Part shown: piece after piece, positions 37,038 through 46,234 of the stretch
Position numbering within the stretch: position 1 is the first letter of the stretch
Layout of the letters: each line of letters opens with the position of its first letter
From: GCA-2709075 sp038146865
GTDB lineage: Bacteria; Pseudomonadota; Alphaproteobacteria; MPNO01; UBA2964
Direction of reading: 5' to 3'
Assembly: GCA_038146865.1 (NCBI GenBank)
Contig: JAYQSL010000001.1
Location: forward strand, 316,524 to 380,523
Length of the DNA stretch: 64,000 nucleotides
Made by a program: the position numbers and the translations under genes
The notes under the pieces: generated by a model
The model's input: only the letters and a program-made list of their open reading frames with translations
What the model was told of the DNA's origin: nothing
Database searches by the model: none

Positions 37038-37886
37038 TCAAGCTGCCATTACTGCGTGCTCATCGCTTACAGTAACCCGTCTCAGGAGCCTACGTTGTTC
37101 TTTCGGAAAGTCAGTTCGGGCATGTAGTAAGCAGCGATTATCCCAAATTATCATATCGCCGACTTTCCAAATGTGCTCGTATATAAATCTGTCTTCTGCT
37201 TGCAAAGAATATATTAAAGAAAGAATATTTTTGCTCTCTTCCTCGTCCATGCCAATTATTTCTTCGGTCATAAGAGGGCAAACATAAGTTGCGGTTTTAC
37301 CCGTTTCTGGATGTTTGCGAAGAACAGGGTGAGGGTGGTGTGGTACACTCTCTCGATCATACTTATCAAAGGTCTTTACCGTGGTTCCAAATTCGTAGCA
37401 GTTCATTGCTGTTTTTCCCTGCAGCTCTGATTTGAGATTATCGGGTAATGCCTCGTAGACAGCATATTGATTAGAGAACTTTGTATTGCCTCCGACTGAT
37501 GGTACTTCCACAGAATATAGTGTAGTGGCTTTGTGAGGGGTCGCCAGATAAGGCGTGTCTGTGTGCCACATCATTTCACCATCGGGATGGGCACCTATAA
37601 CCTTTCCATCTTCCACAACATTTGAGATCAACATGATTTCATCGCTCGCATGTTTGGGATGCTGACGATCCTTAGGACGATTATAAGAGCCCACTTCTCC
37701 GAAAATACTGCACACCCGCCTTTGATCAGTGGGGGTTATTTCTTGGTTTCTGAAAAATATGACCTGATGTTCAAGGAAGGCGCGATAAATAGTCTCTGCG
37801 TCTCTGTCAGGCACCGGTCTGCTGATGTCGATATTGGCTATTTCTGCGCCACACGCCTGTCCCGATGGGATTACATCTACGGCCAT
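37038..37886 (-). CDS. TauD/TfdA family 2-oxoglutarate-dependent dioxygenase, copy 1
   Basis: 282 residues. The Fe(II) facial triad is His108-x-Asp110 (WHTDTPYL) and His255 (LLHARTDF); Arg269/Arg270 in RRLLRRVTV would bind the 2-oxoglutarate carboxylate. Members hydroxylate small acids such as taurine or phenoxyacetates, often to release sulfite or a phenol; the substrate here is unknown. It lies 73 bp from a clear paralogue on the same strand. No transporter or sulfur gene is nearby to hint at the substrate. Confidence 0.92.
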   Translation of the reverse strand: MAVDVIPSGQACGAEIANIDISRPVPDRDAETIYRAFLEHQVIFFRNQEITPTDQRRVCSIFGEVGSYNRPKDRQHPKHASDEIMLISNVVEDGKVIGAHPDGEMMWHTDTPYLATPHKATTLYSVEVPSVGGNTKFSNQYAVYEALPDNLKSELQGKTAMNCYEFGTTVKTFDKYDRESVPHHPHPVLRKHPETGKTATYVCPLMTEEIIGMDEEESKNILSLIYSLQAEDRFIYEHIWKVGDMIIWDNRCLLHARTDFPKEQRRLLRRVTVSDEHAVMAA

Positions 37887-37959
37887 TTTAATTCCTCCTG
37901 ACTATGCTCACCAAATAAATCAGAGTTGATTATATTGGGCAATCCACCCCCCCTCAAAT

Positions 37960-38817
37960 TTATAAGGCAACACTCATTGGACGATCCCCCTGGACGGTAA
38001 TCCTGCGAAGAAGACGACGTTGATTTCTTGGAAAATCTCTCCGCGCGTGAAGAGAGCACCTGTTGTCCCATATGACCAAATCGCCTACCTGCCAGCGATG
38101 TTCATAACAAAAGCGGGTCTCGCGTTGCATCGCGAAGATTTGGTCCAAATATGCGCTACTTTTTCCATCACTTAGACCGATGATTTTCTCTGTCATCAGC
38201 TCGTTGACAAAGACACTTTTCTTCCCGGTTTCTTCATGGGTACGAAAAACTGGATGGTTAGCGGACCGCATTTCTGGATCGTTATATTCCGCTTTATTCT
38301 TCACTGTGGTCCCAAATTCATATGCCGTGTATGCCTGGCGTATTTTGAGCTCTTGCTTCAGCTTTTCAGGGAGAGCCTTATAAACAGCATATTGATTGCT
38401 GAAAATGGTCTCCCCTCCATCAGAGGGGATTTCTATCGCGTATAGCGTAGTCGCCTTGTGTATTTTGGTATCATAGGCTGTGTCGGTGTGAAACATCATT
38501 TCCCCATCTGGGAGCGCGCCAATTGGCTGACCATTTTCGCGAATGTTGCTCACGAACATCACTGCATCATGGCGATCTTTCATGATGTCGTTTCTGAGGC
38601 TACTGGGACGCATATAGTCTCCCGCGGACCCAAAATATTCGGTAAAGCGCAGGTGATCTTTTTCTTCGAGATTCTGACCCCGAAAGAATATTACAAGGTG
38701 CTCCAGCCATGCATTGTATATGTACTGAGCCAGTTCTTCGGATAAAGACTCTCTGAGATCAATGCCTCTGATTTCGGCCCCGCACCCAGACCCAGTCGGT
38801 ATCACCTCAACTCGCAT
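37960..38817 (-). CDS. TauD/TfdA family 2-oxoglutarate-dependent dioxygenase, copy 2
   Basis: 285 residues, similar along its whole length to the neighbour at 37038 (shared GCGAEI-type N-terminus, SNQYAVY.ALP, YEFGTTVK, NRC.LHAR.DFP). The triad is His110-x-Asp112 (FHTDTAYD) and His257 (SLHARRDF). The substrate region around residues 70-85 differs from copy 1, so the two may act on different compounds or as successive steps. It is probably cotranscribed as the first gene of the pair. Confidence 0.92.
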   Translation of the reverse strand: MRVEVIPTGSGCGAEIRGIDLRESLSEELAQYIYNAWLEHLVIFFRGQNLEEKDHLRFTEYFGSAGDYMRPSSLRNDIMKDRHDAVMFVSNIRENGQPIGALPDGEMMFHTDTAYDTKIHKATTLYAIEIPSDGGETIFSNQYAVYKALPEKLKQELKIRQAYTAYEFGTTVKNKAEYNDPEMRSANHPVFRTHEETGKKSVFVNELMTEKIIGLSDGKSSAYLDQIFAMQRETRFCYEHRWQVGDLVIWDNRCSLHARRDFPRNQRRLLRRITVQGDRPMSVAL

Positions 38818-38990
38818 GGAAGAATTTTAAAGGGGAGCCTGCAAAAGTTCTAGTTTTTTTATTTCTCCGGCGGGCGATAGGGTTGAATGATTATGCAAAG
38901 AATTTCGCTTTTGATAGGTTCGCTACAAATCTTCAACTCCATCGACCTTCATTAGCCCATGACAAAAAAATCAGTCTAGCGTCTAGCTTA

Positions 38991-39947
38991 TTATGATCGC
39001 GGGTGAGATTTTTGATACACTGAAAAAAGACGATTTGCATCAACTTTTGTATATCTTTGTGTTGTCGATAGGGAGCTATGGCCCAACAACTCCTGGATGG
39101 TTCGCAAATCTCCCCCAGCGCTGAGTAGGTGAGTGGCAAAAGAGTGTCGCAAAGCATGGGGTGTTGCTGTTTCAGGTAATCCGAGTGTTTTTCTTAACTC
39201 CCTCATTCGGCGCTGGACTACACCTGGATTAAGGCGTTTGCCCCTTAATCCGAGGAAGAGCGCATCATTAGGTGAGTATCGGAACGGACGCAGGTTTAGA
39301 TAGTTCTCTATTGCCTCTCGGACAGAGGACAAAACGGGCACGAGACGCTGTTTGTTCCCTTTTCCAGTTACCCTTATCGTCTCTAAATCTTTGATATCGC
39401 CGTCGTTTAAGCTCAAGCCCTCTGCTATACGCAGACCGCAGCCATAAAGGAGCGTGAATAAAGCCAAATCTCTGGCTATAAGCCACGGCTCACCCTGTGT
39501 CTCTCTGATCTTCGTCAATAAATCCTTGGCTTGGGAAGAGTCTAACGGCTTTGGAATAAGCTTTTTTGGCCTGGGGGACCTAATGGTCTTAATCACAGCG
39601 TTGGATATACCCCTGGTTTTATTAAGAAACCTGTAAAAGTTTCTGATTGTTGATATGGATCTGGCGATGGAGCTCTGGCTTAGTCCCTGTCTTGACCGTT
39701 GAGCAAGAAAGCCTCGGTAATCTCGAGCATCAAGGCTTTCTAGATTTGAAAGCGACGGAACAGCGCCGAGATGTTCAGCCATAAAAATAAAAAAAGCGGC
39801 TAGATCCCGGCAATAGGCATCAAGGGTGTTAGGAGAAACACGTTTTTCGTGTTCCATCCACCGCAGCCAATCGGCTATCGCCTCTTGGCAATCAGTTGTT
39901 CCGCGAAATGCTATTGGCTTTTTGATTTTACCCACTTTGATAGGCAA
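38991..39947 (-). CDS. xerC: tyrosine recombinase XerC
   Basis: 318 residues. It acts with XerD at the dif site to resolve chromosome dimers. The N-terminal SAM-like domain spans about residues 15-110; catalytic residues are visible as Arg in YGCGLRIAEGLSL, His-x-x-Arg in HALRHSFATHLL, His in LGHSSLSTTQ, and Tyr in QRYTKVD. XerD is a possible alternative name, but its place beside the DUF484 gene favours XerC. It overlaps that gene by 37 bp. Confidence 0.92.
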   Translation of the reverse strand: MPIKVGKIKKPIAFRGTTDCQEAIADWLRWMEHEKRVSPNTLDAYCRDLAAFFIFMAEHLGAVPSLSNLESLDARDYRGFLAQRSRQGLSQSSIARSISTIRNFYRFLNKTRGISNAVIKTIRSPRPKKLIPKPLDSSQAKDLLTKIRETQGEPWLIARDLALFTLLYGCGLRIAEGLSLNDGDIKDLETIRVTGKGNKQRLVPVLSSVREAIENYLNLRPFRYSPNDALFLGLRGKRLNPGVVQRRMRELRKTLGLPETATPHALRHSFATHLLSAGGDLRTIQELLGHSSLSTTQRYTKVDANRLFSVYQKSHPRS

Positions 39948-40621
39948 ACCTCTAAAATATCTGCAAAAAAATTCAAGAGTTCTGTTCCTTGGTTAGGATG
40001 GAAAGTAGTGGGGTTAATGGACCCCAGTGCCATAAAACACGGGCATTGGTCTTTACCGTGGCCTAAACTAAGAAATGCGCATGATTTCACTTCAAAACCA
40101 AGTGAGTCAAAAACGTCAATATTTTGAGAGACATTGGCGCACAAAACTATGCGCTGATGATTTTTAAAAAGCTTTGGCAACTCATTAAAACAAAGCGTTG
40201 CAACCTCGACGCCAAATATAGTGGGTAATTTCTCGCTAATAAGGTTTAAAAAAGACTCATAAGAGTTAGCTTTAAGCATCATCAGGCTGGCTTTTAGGAT
40301 CCTATCCTGGATTATATTATTTTCCTTTGCCGCCTGAATAAGCCTATCTTCCCTGGCCTGTTTTCCTGCGATCTCAGCTCGTAATCTTTTTAAAATATAA
40401 TCTCTAATGTCGGCGAATTTCTCCCCTGATTGCGAGGTCGACGAGAGAATTTCTTCCAATTCGCAAAAATATTCATGAAAAAAACTAGGATTATTATTTA
40501 GCCAGGCAACTATCTCTCGTGGGCCCAAGTCTCGCTTTTTCTTGGCATTAATCTCTGGATCTCTGGGCTTCATTTTAAATTCCACAAGCCTAAAATTCTT
40601 CTTAATTTGCGGAAATCTCAT
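39911..40621 (-). CDS. DUF484 family protein
   Basis: 236 residues (or 220 from the Met at 40573). The segment REIVAWLNNNPSFFHEY is the DUF484 N-terminal signature, followed by helical and GAF-like regions. DUF484 genes commonly sit next to xerC in proteobacteria, as here; their biochemical role is not established. It diverges from priA with 43 bp between the starts. Confidence 0.85.
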   Translation of the reverse strand: MRFPQIKKNFRLVEFKMKPRDPEINAKKKRDLGPREIVAWLNNNPSFFHEYFCELEEILSSTSQSGEKFADIRDYILKRLRAEIAGKQAREDRLIQAAKENNIIQDRILKASLMMLKANSYESFLNLISEKLPTIFGVEVATLCFNELPKLFKNHQRIVLCANVSQNIDVFDSLGFEVKSCAFLSLGHGKDQCPCFMALGSINPTTFHPNQGTELLNFFADILEVCLSKWVKSKSQ

Positions 40622-40664
40622 CTACAGATTGGAGGTTACCGCGCTGTAGCGTAAAGTCTAAATC

Positions 40665-42887
40665 ATGCTTGCCAAAGACTCCACCGGGGATTCGACTCTT
40701 GGGAAAAGAGTGAAAGTTCTTATCCCACTTCCGCTCGCATCCGCATATGACTACCTGGTGCCAGATACTCTGTCTGCCCAGTTGGGCACTTTTGTTGTTG
40801 TTCCCCTGGGAAATAGGGAAGTGATAGGAGTTATTTGGGGGGAAGCGGAAAGTAATCTCGAAGAGAAAAAACTCAAAGTGATTTCTCAAAAAATAGATCT
40901 TGCGCCCATGAGTGATGAAATGATCCGTTTTATTGATTGGACTGCGAATTACACGATGAGCAAGCCCGGTGCAGTTTTGCGGATGGCGATGAGTGTTCCG
41001 TCCGTTTTTGCGGCATCCCCAAAAAACATTGCCTATGTAATTTCTAAAGACCCCAAGGACAGGTCTGCAAAGGTTACGGAAGCCCGAAAAAAAGTCTTTA
41101 GTGCTTTGGCCGATGGGGTTCCCCGTAAGATGGCTGAATTGGTAAAATCTGCCAAAGTTAGCCCAAGTGTGATCCGGGTTATGTCAGAGTTGAAATTGCT
41201 GTCTGCTATTACTGTGGAACGCGATCAGAAAATTACAGACATTGAACCCGCGGGTGATGCACCCATTCTTTCCGATGCCCAAATGGTAGCAGCGACTGCG
41301 CTGAACAGAGCCGTAATTAAATCAGTCAAACAAGCAGAGCCTCGCTCAAACGTGTTGGTGCTTGATGGTGTGACAGGATCAGGCAAAACCGAAACGTATT
41401 TTGAAGCAATAAGCGCTACACTCGAAAAGGGACGACAAGTATTGGTCTTGTTACCTGAAATTGCGCTTACTACACAGTGGCTTTCAAGATTTGAGACCCG
41501 ATTCGGAAGCCCACCCCTGCAATGGCATTCCGAATTATCAAAGCCAATCCGTCGCAGCCGCTGGTTGGCCGCCAATTCAGGGGTTATTCATGTATTTGTT
41601 GGTGCCAGATCGGCCCTATACTTACCCTTTTCAAACCTCGGGTTGATAATTGTTGATGAAGAGCACGACGCCTCCTTCAAGCAAGAGGATGGGGTGATTT
41701 ATAATGCCCGTGATATGGCAGTGGTTCGGGGGCGTACAGCTGGAGTTCCGGTGATTCTAGCAACTGCTACACCGTCTTTGGAGACGGTCTTTAATATTCA
41801 AAACGGACGATACCAGAAATTGAGCCTGCCAGAGCGACATGGTGGCGCATCTCTTCCCAAAGTGTTTGTGGTTGATATGAAAGCTGAGTCGCTAGGAACC
41901 GACAATTACATCTCAGCGGAATTAGAAAAACGGGTGGCAGACACTTTTAACGCAAATCAACAATCTATGTTGTTCTTAAATCGCAGGGGCTACGCACCCT
42001 TAACTTTATGCCGAAATTGTGGTCATCGTATCACTTGTTCCCACTGCACGGCATGGCTGGTGGAACATCGGTTAAAAGGAAAGTTGGAGTGTCATCATTG
42101 TGGGTCTTCCCGGTTTCTACCAAAAGAGTGTCCGAATTGTTCCGCCAGAGAGTCCCTAGTTCCCATAGGACCAGGCGTTGAAAGGCTTGCAGAAGAGGTA
42201 GTGAGGAAATTCCCTTCAGCCCGCGTAGAGATTATGACGAGCGATACGATTCGTTCTCCATCGACTGCATCCTGCTTCATAAACAGAATGCAAAAATCGG
42301 AGATAGATATCCTTATTGGCACCCAAATAGTGGCCAAGGGCCATCATTTTCCAAATCTTACCCTAGTAGGGGTAGTTGATGCAGATCTAGGACTTTCGGG
42401 CGGAGATCTTAGGGCATCTGAAAGGGTTTATCAGACTTTACAACAAGTTGCTGGACGGGCCGGTCGGGCTGATAGAGAGGGCTCTGTCATCCTACAAACA
42501 TACCAGCCCGAAAATCCTATTATACAAGCGATGGTTTCGGGCGATCGAGATCGTTTCCTCGATTTGGAGGGAAAAGCACGTGAACATTATGAAATGCCAC
42601 CGTACGGCCGATTAGCGGCATTAATCATCTCTGGTGAAAACATTTCTCGGGTAGAAGAGGCTGTTAATGGAATAGGAAAGGCTAGACCGACCATACCGGG
42701 TCTTCAGGTTCTTGGACCCGCGGAGGCCCCATTGTCAATTTTAAGGGGACGTCATCGCAGACGGTTCTTAATCAAGGCTCGGCCCGGTGTTCGAATTCAA
42801 CCGGTTATACAAGCGTGGCTTTCAAGGTCTCGGATCCAAAGTGGGGTTAGAGTGCAAATCGATATTGACCCCTACAGTTTTATGTAA
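40665..42887 (+). CDS. priA: primosomal protein N' (replication restart helicase PriA)
   Basis: 740 residues. PriA recognises stalled forks and reloads the replicative helicase. The N-terminal 3'-end-binding domain starts VKVLIPLPLASAYDY; Walker A is DGVTGSGKTETY, Walker B LIIVDEEHD; zinc-binding Cys pairs are in CRNCGHRITCSHC and CHHCGSS...CPNC; IGTQIVAKGHHFPNL and QQVAGRAGRADREG are helicase motifs. It stands between the xerC pair and the ATP synthase operon. Confidence 0.97.
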   Translation: MLAKDSTGDSTLGKRVKVLIPLPLASAYDYLVPDTLSAQLGTFVVVPLGNREVIGVIWGEAESNLEEKKLKVISQKIDLAPMSDEMIRFIDWTANYTMSKPGAVLRMAMSVPSVFAASPKNIAYVISKDPKDRSAKVTEARKKVFSALADGVPRKMAELVKSAKVSPSVIRVMSELKLLSAITVERDQKITDIEPAGDAPILSDAQMVAATALNRAVIKSVKQAEPRSNVLVLDGVTGSGKTETYFEAISATLEKGRQVLVLLPEIALTTQWLSRFETRFGSPPLQWHSELSKPIRRSRWLAANSGVIHVFVGARSALYLPFSNLGLIIVDEEHDASFKQEDGVIYNARDMAVVRGRTAGVPVILATATPSLETVFNIQNGRYQKLSLPERHGGASLPKVFVVDMKAESLGTDNYISAELEKRVADTFNANQQSMLFLNRRGYAPLTLCRNCGHRITCSHCTAWLVEHRLKGKLECHHCGSSRFLPKECPNCSARESLVPIGPGVERLAEEVVRKFPSARVEIMTSDTIRSPSTASCFINRMQKSEIDILIGTQIVAKGHHFPNLTLVGVVDADLGLSGGDLRASERVYQTLQQVAGRAGRADREGSVILQTYQPENPIIQAMVSGDRDRFLDLEGKAREHYEMPPYGRLAALIISGENISRVEEAVNGIGKARPTIPGLQVLGPAEAPLSILRGRHRRRFLIKARPGVRIQPVIQAWLSRSRIQSGVRVQIDIDPYSFM

Positions 42888-43162
42888 TTTGACCATCTTG
42901 TTTTAGGATTTGTCTTAAGTTTTTTCTCGGATCAGAAACCCACTGGCCTTGTCAGACTATTTGAGCTGTTCTTAACCGAACTGTTCTGACTTTGATAAAT
43001 AAAGGACTGGGTTGCAAGCCTCTTTTGAGTGTGTTAGCAAACCTCACTCTTATGCAAAAGATCGAGGATTGAATAAGTTATCTTCCCTCGGTTTACGCGT
43101 AAAAGCTGAAATATTTCAGTGGGTTATTGGTTTCAACCGGTGTGAATTCGAAGGCAAAACAC
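42888..43162 (+). promoter_or_regulatory. leader region of the atp operon
   Basis: 275 bp without a credible gene. TTGTCA near 42950 and the AT-rich segment GATAAATAAAGG near 42994 may contribute to the atp promoter, but no box pair with good spacing is clear. Confidence 0.3.
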
Positions 43163-43723
43163 GTGGCGTCAGACCTTTCCGGGATAACAGGTGTTGCGAG
43201 CAGGTATGCAACGGCATTGTTCGAGCTGTCTTTAGATAATGGCGAGTTGGAGACGGCAAACGCCGATCTCTCCAAGTTTAAGATTTTGATTGAAGAGTCG
43301 GAAGAGTTAAGGAACTTTATTAAAAGCCCTGTATTCACCCGAGAGGACCAGTCCAAGGTAATTAACCAAATTGCAACTAAGATTGGCCTGTCCAAAAACG
43401 TTACTAATTTTTTGAAGTTAGTCGCGAGTAAAAATCGCCTATTCGCACTGGATGGTATGATTTCTGCCTGGGAGACGATGTTTGCCGCCCATTCTGGAGA
43501 AGTCAGCGCGGAAATTATTTCTGCCACTGGTTTAAGTAAAGAACAACGGGATGCCCTAGCGACTTGTCTTGAAGAGTCGATAGGGTCCACGGTAAAGATT
43601 GAGGAGTCTGTAGACCCAGCCCTTTTAGGGGGCCTTATAGTTAAGGTTGGTTCTAAAATGATTGACTCTTCATTGAAGACAAAACTGCAACGACTACAAC
43701 TAGTTATGAAGGGGGCCGCGTGA
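43163..43723 (+). CDS. atpH: F1 ATP synthase delta subunit
   Basis: 186 residues from GTG 43163, which follows GAAGG by eight bases and gives the usual N-terminus (SGITGVASRYATALFEL); an upstream TTG at 43127 would add 12 atypical residues. Delta joins the F1 head to the peripheral stalk. The C-terminal VDPALLGGLIVKVGSKMIDSS is conserved. It heads atpHAGDC; the F0 genes are elsewhere, as is usual in Alphaproteobacteria. Its stop overlaps the atpA start. Confidence 0.94.
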   Translation: MASDLSGITGVASRYATALFELSLDNGELETANADLSKFKILIEESEELRNFIKSPVFTREDQSKVINQIATKIGLSKNVTNFLKLVASKNRLFALDGMISAWETMFAAHSGEVSAEIISATGLSKEQRDALATCLEESIGSTVKIEESVDPALLGGLIVKVGSKMIDSSLKTKLQRLQLVMKGAA

Positions 43724-45258
43724 TGGATATCCACGCCTCGGAAATATCTTCCATTCTAAAGGAACAAATTGCTAATTTTGGTAGTGAAGCTGAAGTGGCG
43801 GAGGTAGGCAGGGTTCTGTCAGTTGGTGATGGGATTGCCCGTGTCTACGGCTTGGATAATGTCCAGGCTGGCGAGATGGTAGAATTCCCAGGTGGCATTG
43901 TCGGAATGGCTCTTAACTTAGAATCCGATAACGTCGGTATTGTTATATTTGGCGATGACCGGACAATCCACGAAGGCGATACTGTTAAGCGCACGGGTAA
44001 TATAGTCGACGTCCCTGTTGGCCAAGAACTTTTAGGTCGTGTTGTTGATGGATTAGGCAATCCAATTGACGGCAAAGGGCCGATAGAAGGCTCTGAGCGC
44101 CGGCGCGTGGACGTAAAGGCTCCTGGTATAATTCCCAGACAATCGGTCAATGAACCTGTTCAGACGGGATTAAAAGCAATTGATAGTTTGATTCCGGTTG
44201 GACGCGGGCAAAGGGAGCTTATCATTGGTGACCGTCAAACCGGGAAGACCGCTGTCGCAATTGATACCATGATAAATCAGCGAGAGATTAATGCCGGAGA
44301 TGATGAAGAAAAGAAACTGTACTGCATTTATGTGGCAGTGGGTCAAAAACGCTCTACGGTAGCCCAGATCGTCAAAGCGTTAGAAGATAATGGAGCCATG
44401 CAGTACTCCATCGTGGTCGCGGCCACTGCTTCGGACCCTGCGCCTCTGCAATATTTGGCACCTTATGTAGGTTGCACGATGGGTGAGTGGTTTAGGGATA
44501 ATGGCAAGCATGCTCTGATAACCTACGATGACCTATCTAAACAGGCGGTCGCGTATCGTCAGATGTCTTTATTGCTTCGTCGGCCACCCGGGAGAGAGGC
44601 ATTTCCAGGTGATGTTTTCTATCTGCATTCCCGGCTCCTGGAACGAGCTGCCAAGTTAAATAAGGACAATGGGGGCGGTTCCCTCACGGCATTGCCAATC
44701 ATTGAAACCCAGGCGGGAGACGTATCGGCATATATTCCAACAAATGTTATCTCAATAACCGACGGACAAATTTTTCTGGAAACAGATTTATTTTATGCTG
44801 GAATTAGACCCGCAGTTAATGTTGGTATCTCGGTTAGTCGGGTTGGCTCAGCCGCTCAAACAAAGGCGATGAAATCGGTTGCGGGGTCAATAAAATTGGA
44901 GCTGGCGCAGTACCGAGAAATGGCGGCGTTTGCCCAATTTGCATCAGATCTTGACGCTTCAACGCAACAACTTCTCAATCGTGGAGCACGTCTCACAGAG
45001 CTCTTAAAGCAGGCTCAATATTCGCCCATGCCAGTTGAGGAACAAGTTGTTTCAATCTTTGCTGGGGTGAACGGATATCTCGATAAAATTCCCGTGAATT
45101 CCGTAACAAAATTTGAGCAGGGATTGCTCTCGGACATCAGAAGTCGTCACAGCGATATATTATCGGGAATCCGAGACACCGGGCAATTAAGCGATGATCT
45201 GCTTGCCAAATTGAAGGCTGCTGCTGATGATTATGCCAAAAACTTTATTGCGGATTAA
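43723..45258 (+). CDS. atpA: F1 ATP synthase alpha subunit
   Basis: 511 residues from ATG 43723, overlapping the atpH TGA. It forms the catalytic hexamer with beta and binds nucleotide without hydrolysis. N-terminus MDIHASEISSILKEQI, Walker A GDRQTGKTAVAID, DDLSKQAVAYRQMSLLLRRP and the family signature PAVNVGISVSRVGSAAQ are present. Cytoplasmic face of the inner membrane. Confidence 0.99.
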   Translation: MDIHASEISSILKEQIANFGSEAEVAEVGRVLSVGDGIARVYGLDNVQAGEMVEFPGGIVGMALNLESDNVGIVIFGDDRTIHEGDTVKRTGNIVDVPVGQELLGRVVDGLGNPIDGKGPIEGSERRRVDVKAPGIIPRQSVNEPVQTGLKAIDSLIPVGRGQRELIIGDRQTGKTAVAIDTMINQREINAGDDEEKKLYCIYVAVGQKRSTVAQIVKALEDNGAMQYSIVVAATASDPAPLQYLAPYVGCTMGEWFRDNGKHALITYDDLSKQAVAYRQMSLLLRRPPGREAFPGDVFYLHSRLLERAAKLNKDNGGGSLTALPIIETQAGDVSAYIPTNVISITDGQIFLETDLFYAGIRPAVNVGISVSRVGSAAQTKAMKSVAGSIKLELAQYREMAAFAQFASDLDASTQQLLNRGARLTELLKQAQYSPMPVEEQVVSIFAGVNGYLDKIPVNSVTKFEQGLLSDIRSRHSDILSGIRDTGQLSDDLLAKLKAAADDYAKNFIAD

Positions 45259-45304
45259 AAGAGCAATAGTTTTTGAGGTTATGATTTAAGGAGCGTCACC
45301 GCGA

Positions 45305-46204
45305 ATGCCCAATTTAAAAGACCTCAGGGTTAGAATTGATAGCGTTAAATCAACGCAAAAAATCACGTCGGCTATGAAAATGGTAGCAGCGGCAAAATTA
45401 CGCCGTGCCCAGGAGCAAGCAGAGGCAGCGAGGCCCTTTTCCGATAGGATGGACCGAATGATGTCTTCATTATCGGTCGGTGTTTCTGAAGGAGGGTCGG
45501 GGCCTGAACTCCTCGTCGGGAATGGAAAAAGTGATACTCACCTTATTTTAGTGATGTCATCCGATCGGGGGTTATGTGGTGGCTTCAACACGAATATCGT
45601 CAGGGAAGTCGTTCGCCGGATAGAGAGGCTCCTCAGTGAGGATAAAAAAGTTAAACTGTTGTGTGTTGGTCGCAAAGCAAGGGATGTTTTGAGGCGAAGA
45701 TATGGAGATCTTATTCTAGCGTCCTTTGAAGATGTGGGTAGGCGTAATTTATCTTACGCTGATGCTCTTAAAATCGGTGAAAAGGTTTTGGACCTTTTTG
45801 ACCAGGGGGAGTTCGACGTCTGCACAGTTGTGTATAATAAGTTTCAGTCTGCGATCAGTCAGACTGTGACCGCGCAACAGCTTATCCCCTATGGAAAGTC
45901 AGATAAAGATAACGAGCTAGAGGAAGATACAGGGTCAAACTCCTCTGGTTCTGTGTATGAATTTGAACCTGATGAGAATGAAATTCTCGCTGAACTTCTG
46001 CCAAAGAACATTTCTGTGCAGATTTTTCGAGGGCTATTAGAGAGTGCTGCATCTGAACACGGGGCACGAATGACAGCCATGGATAACGCTACTCGTAACG
46101 CGGGTGAGATGATAGACGGCTTGACGTTGACCTATAATCGCACTCGTCAGGCAGTAATTACTAGTGAATTAATCGAAATTATCTCTGGGGCGGAAGCGCT
46201 CTAG
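45305..46204 (+). CDS. atpG: F1 ATP synthase gamma subunit
   Basis: 299 residues. It is the rotor shaft within the alpha-beta hexamer. The N-terminus PNLKDLRVRIDSVKSTQKIT, KMVAAAKLRRAQ, SDRGLCGGFN and the C-terminal coiled part MTAMDNATRNAGEMIDGLTL are typical. AAGGAGCG precedes the ATG. Fourth gene order position and length are normal. Confidence 0.98.
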   Translation: MPNLKDLRVRIDSVKSTQKITSAMKMVAAAKLRRAQEQAEAARPFSDRMDRMMSSLSVGVSEGGSGPELLVGNGKSDTHLILVMSSDRGLCGGFNTNIVREVVRRIERLLSEDKKVKLLCVGRKARDVLRRRYGDLILASFEDVGRRNLSYADALKIGEKVLDLFDQGEFDVCTVVYNKFQSAISQTVTAQQLIPYGKSDKDNELEEDTGSNSSGSVYEFEPDENEILAELLPKNISVQIFRGLLESAASEHGARMTAMDNATRNAGEMIDGLTLTYNRTRQAVITSELIEIISGAEAL

Positions 46205-46234
46205 GTATATAGAAGCGGACATAGAGGAACGGTT

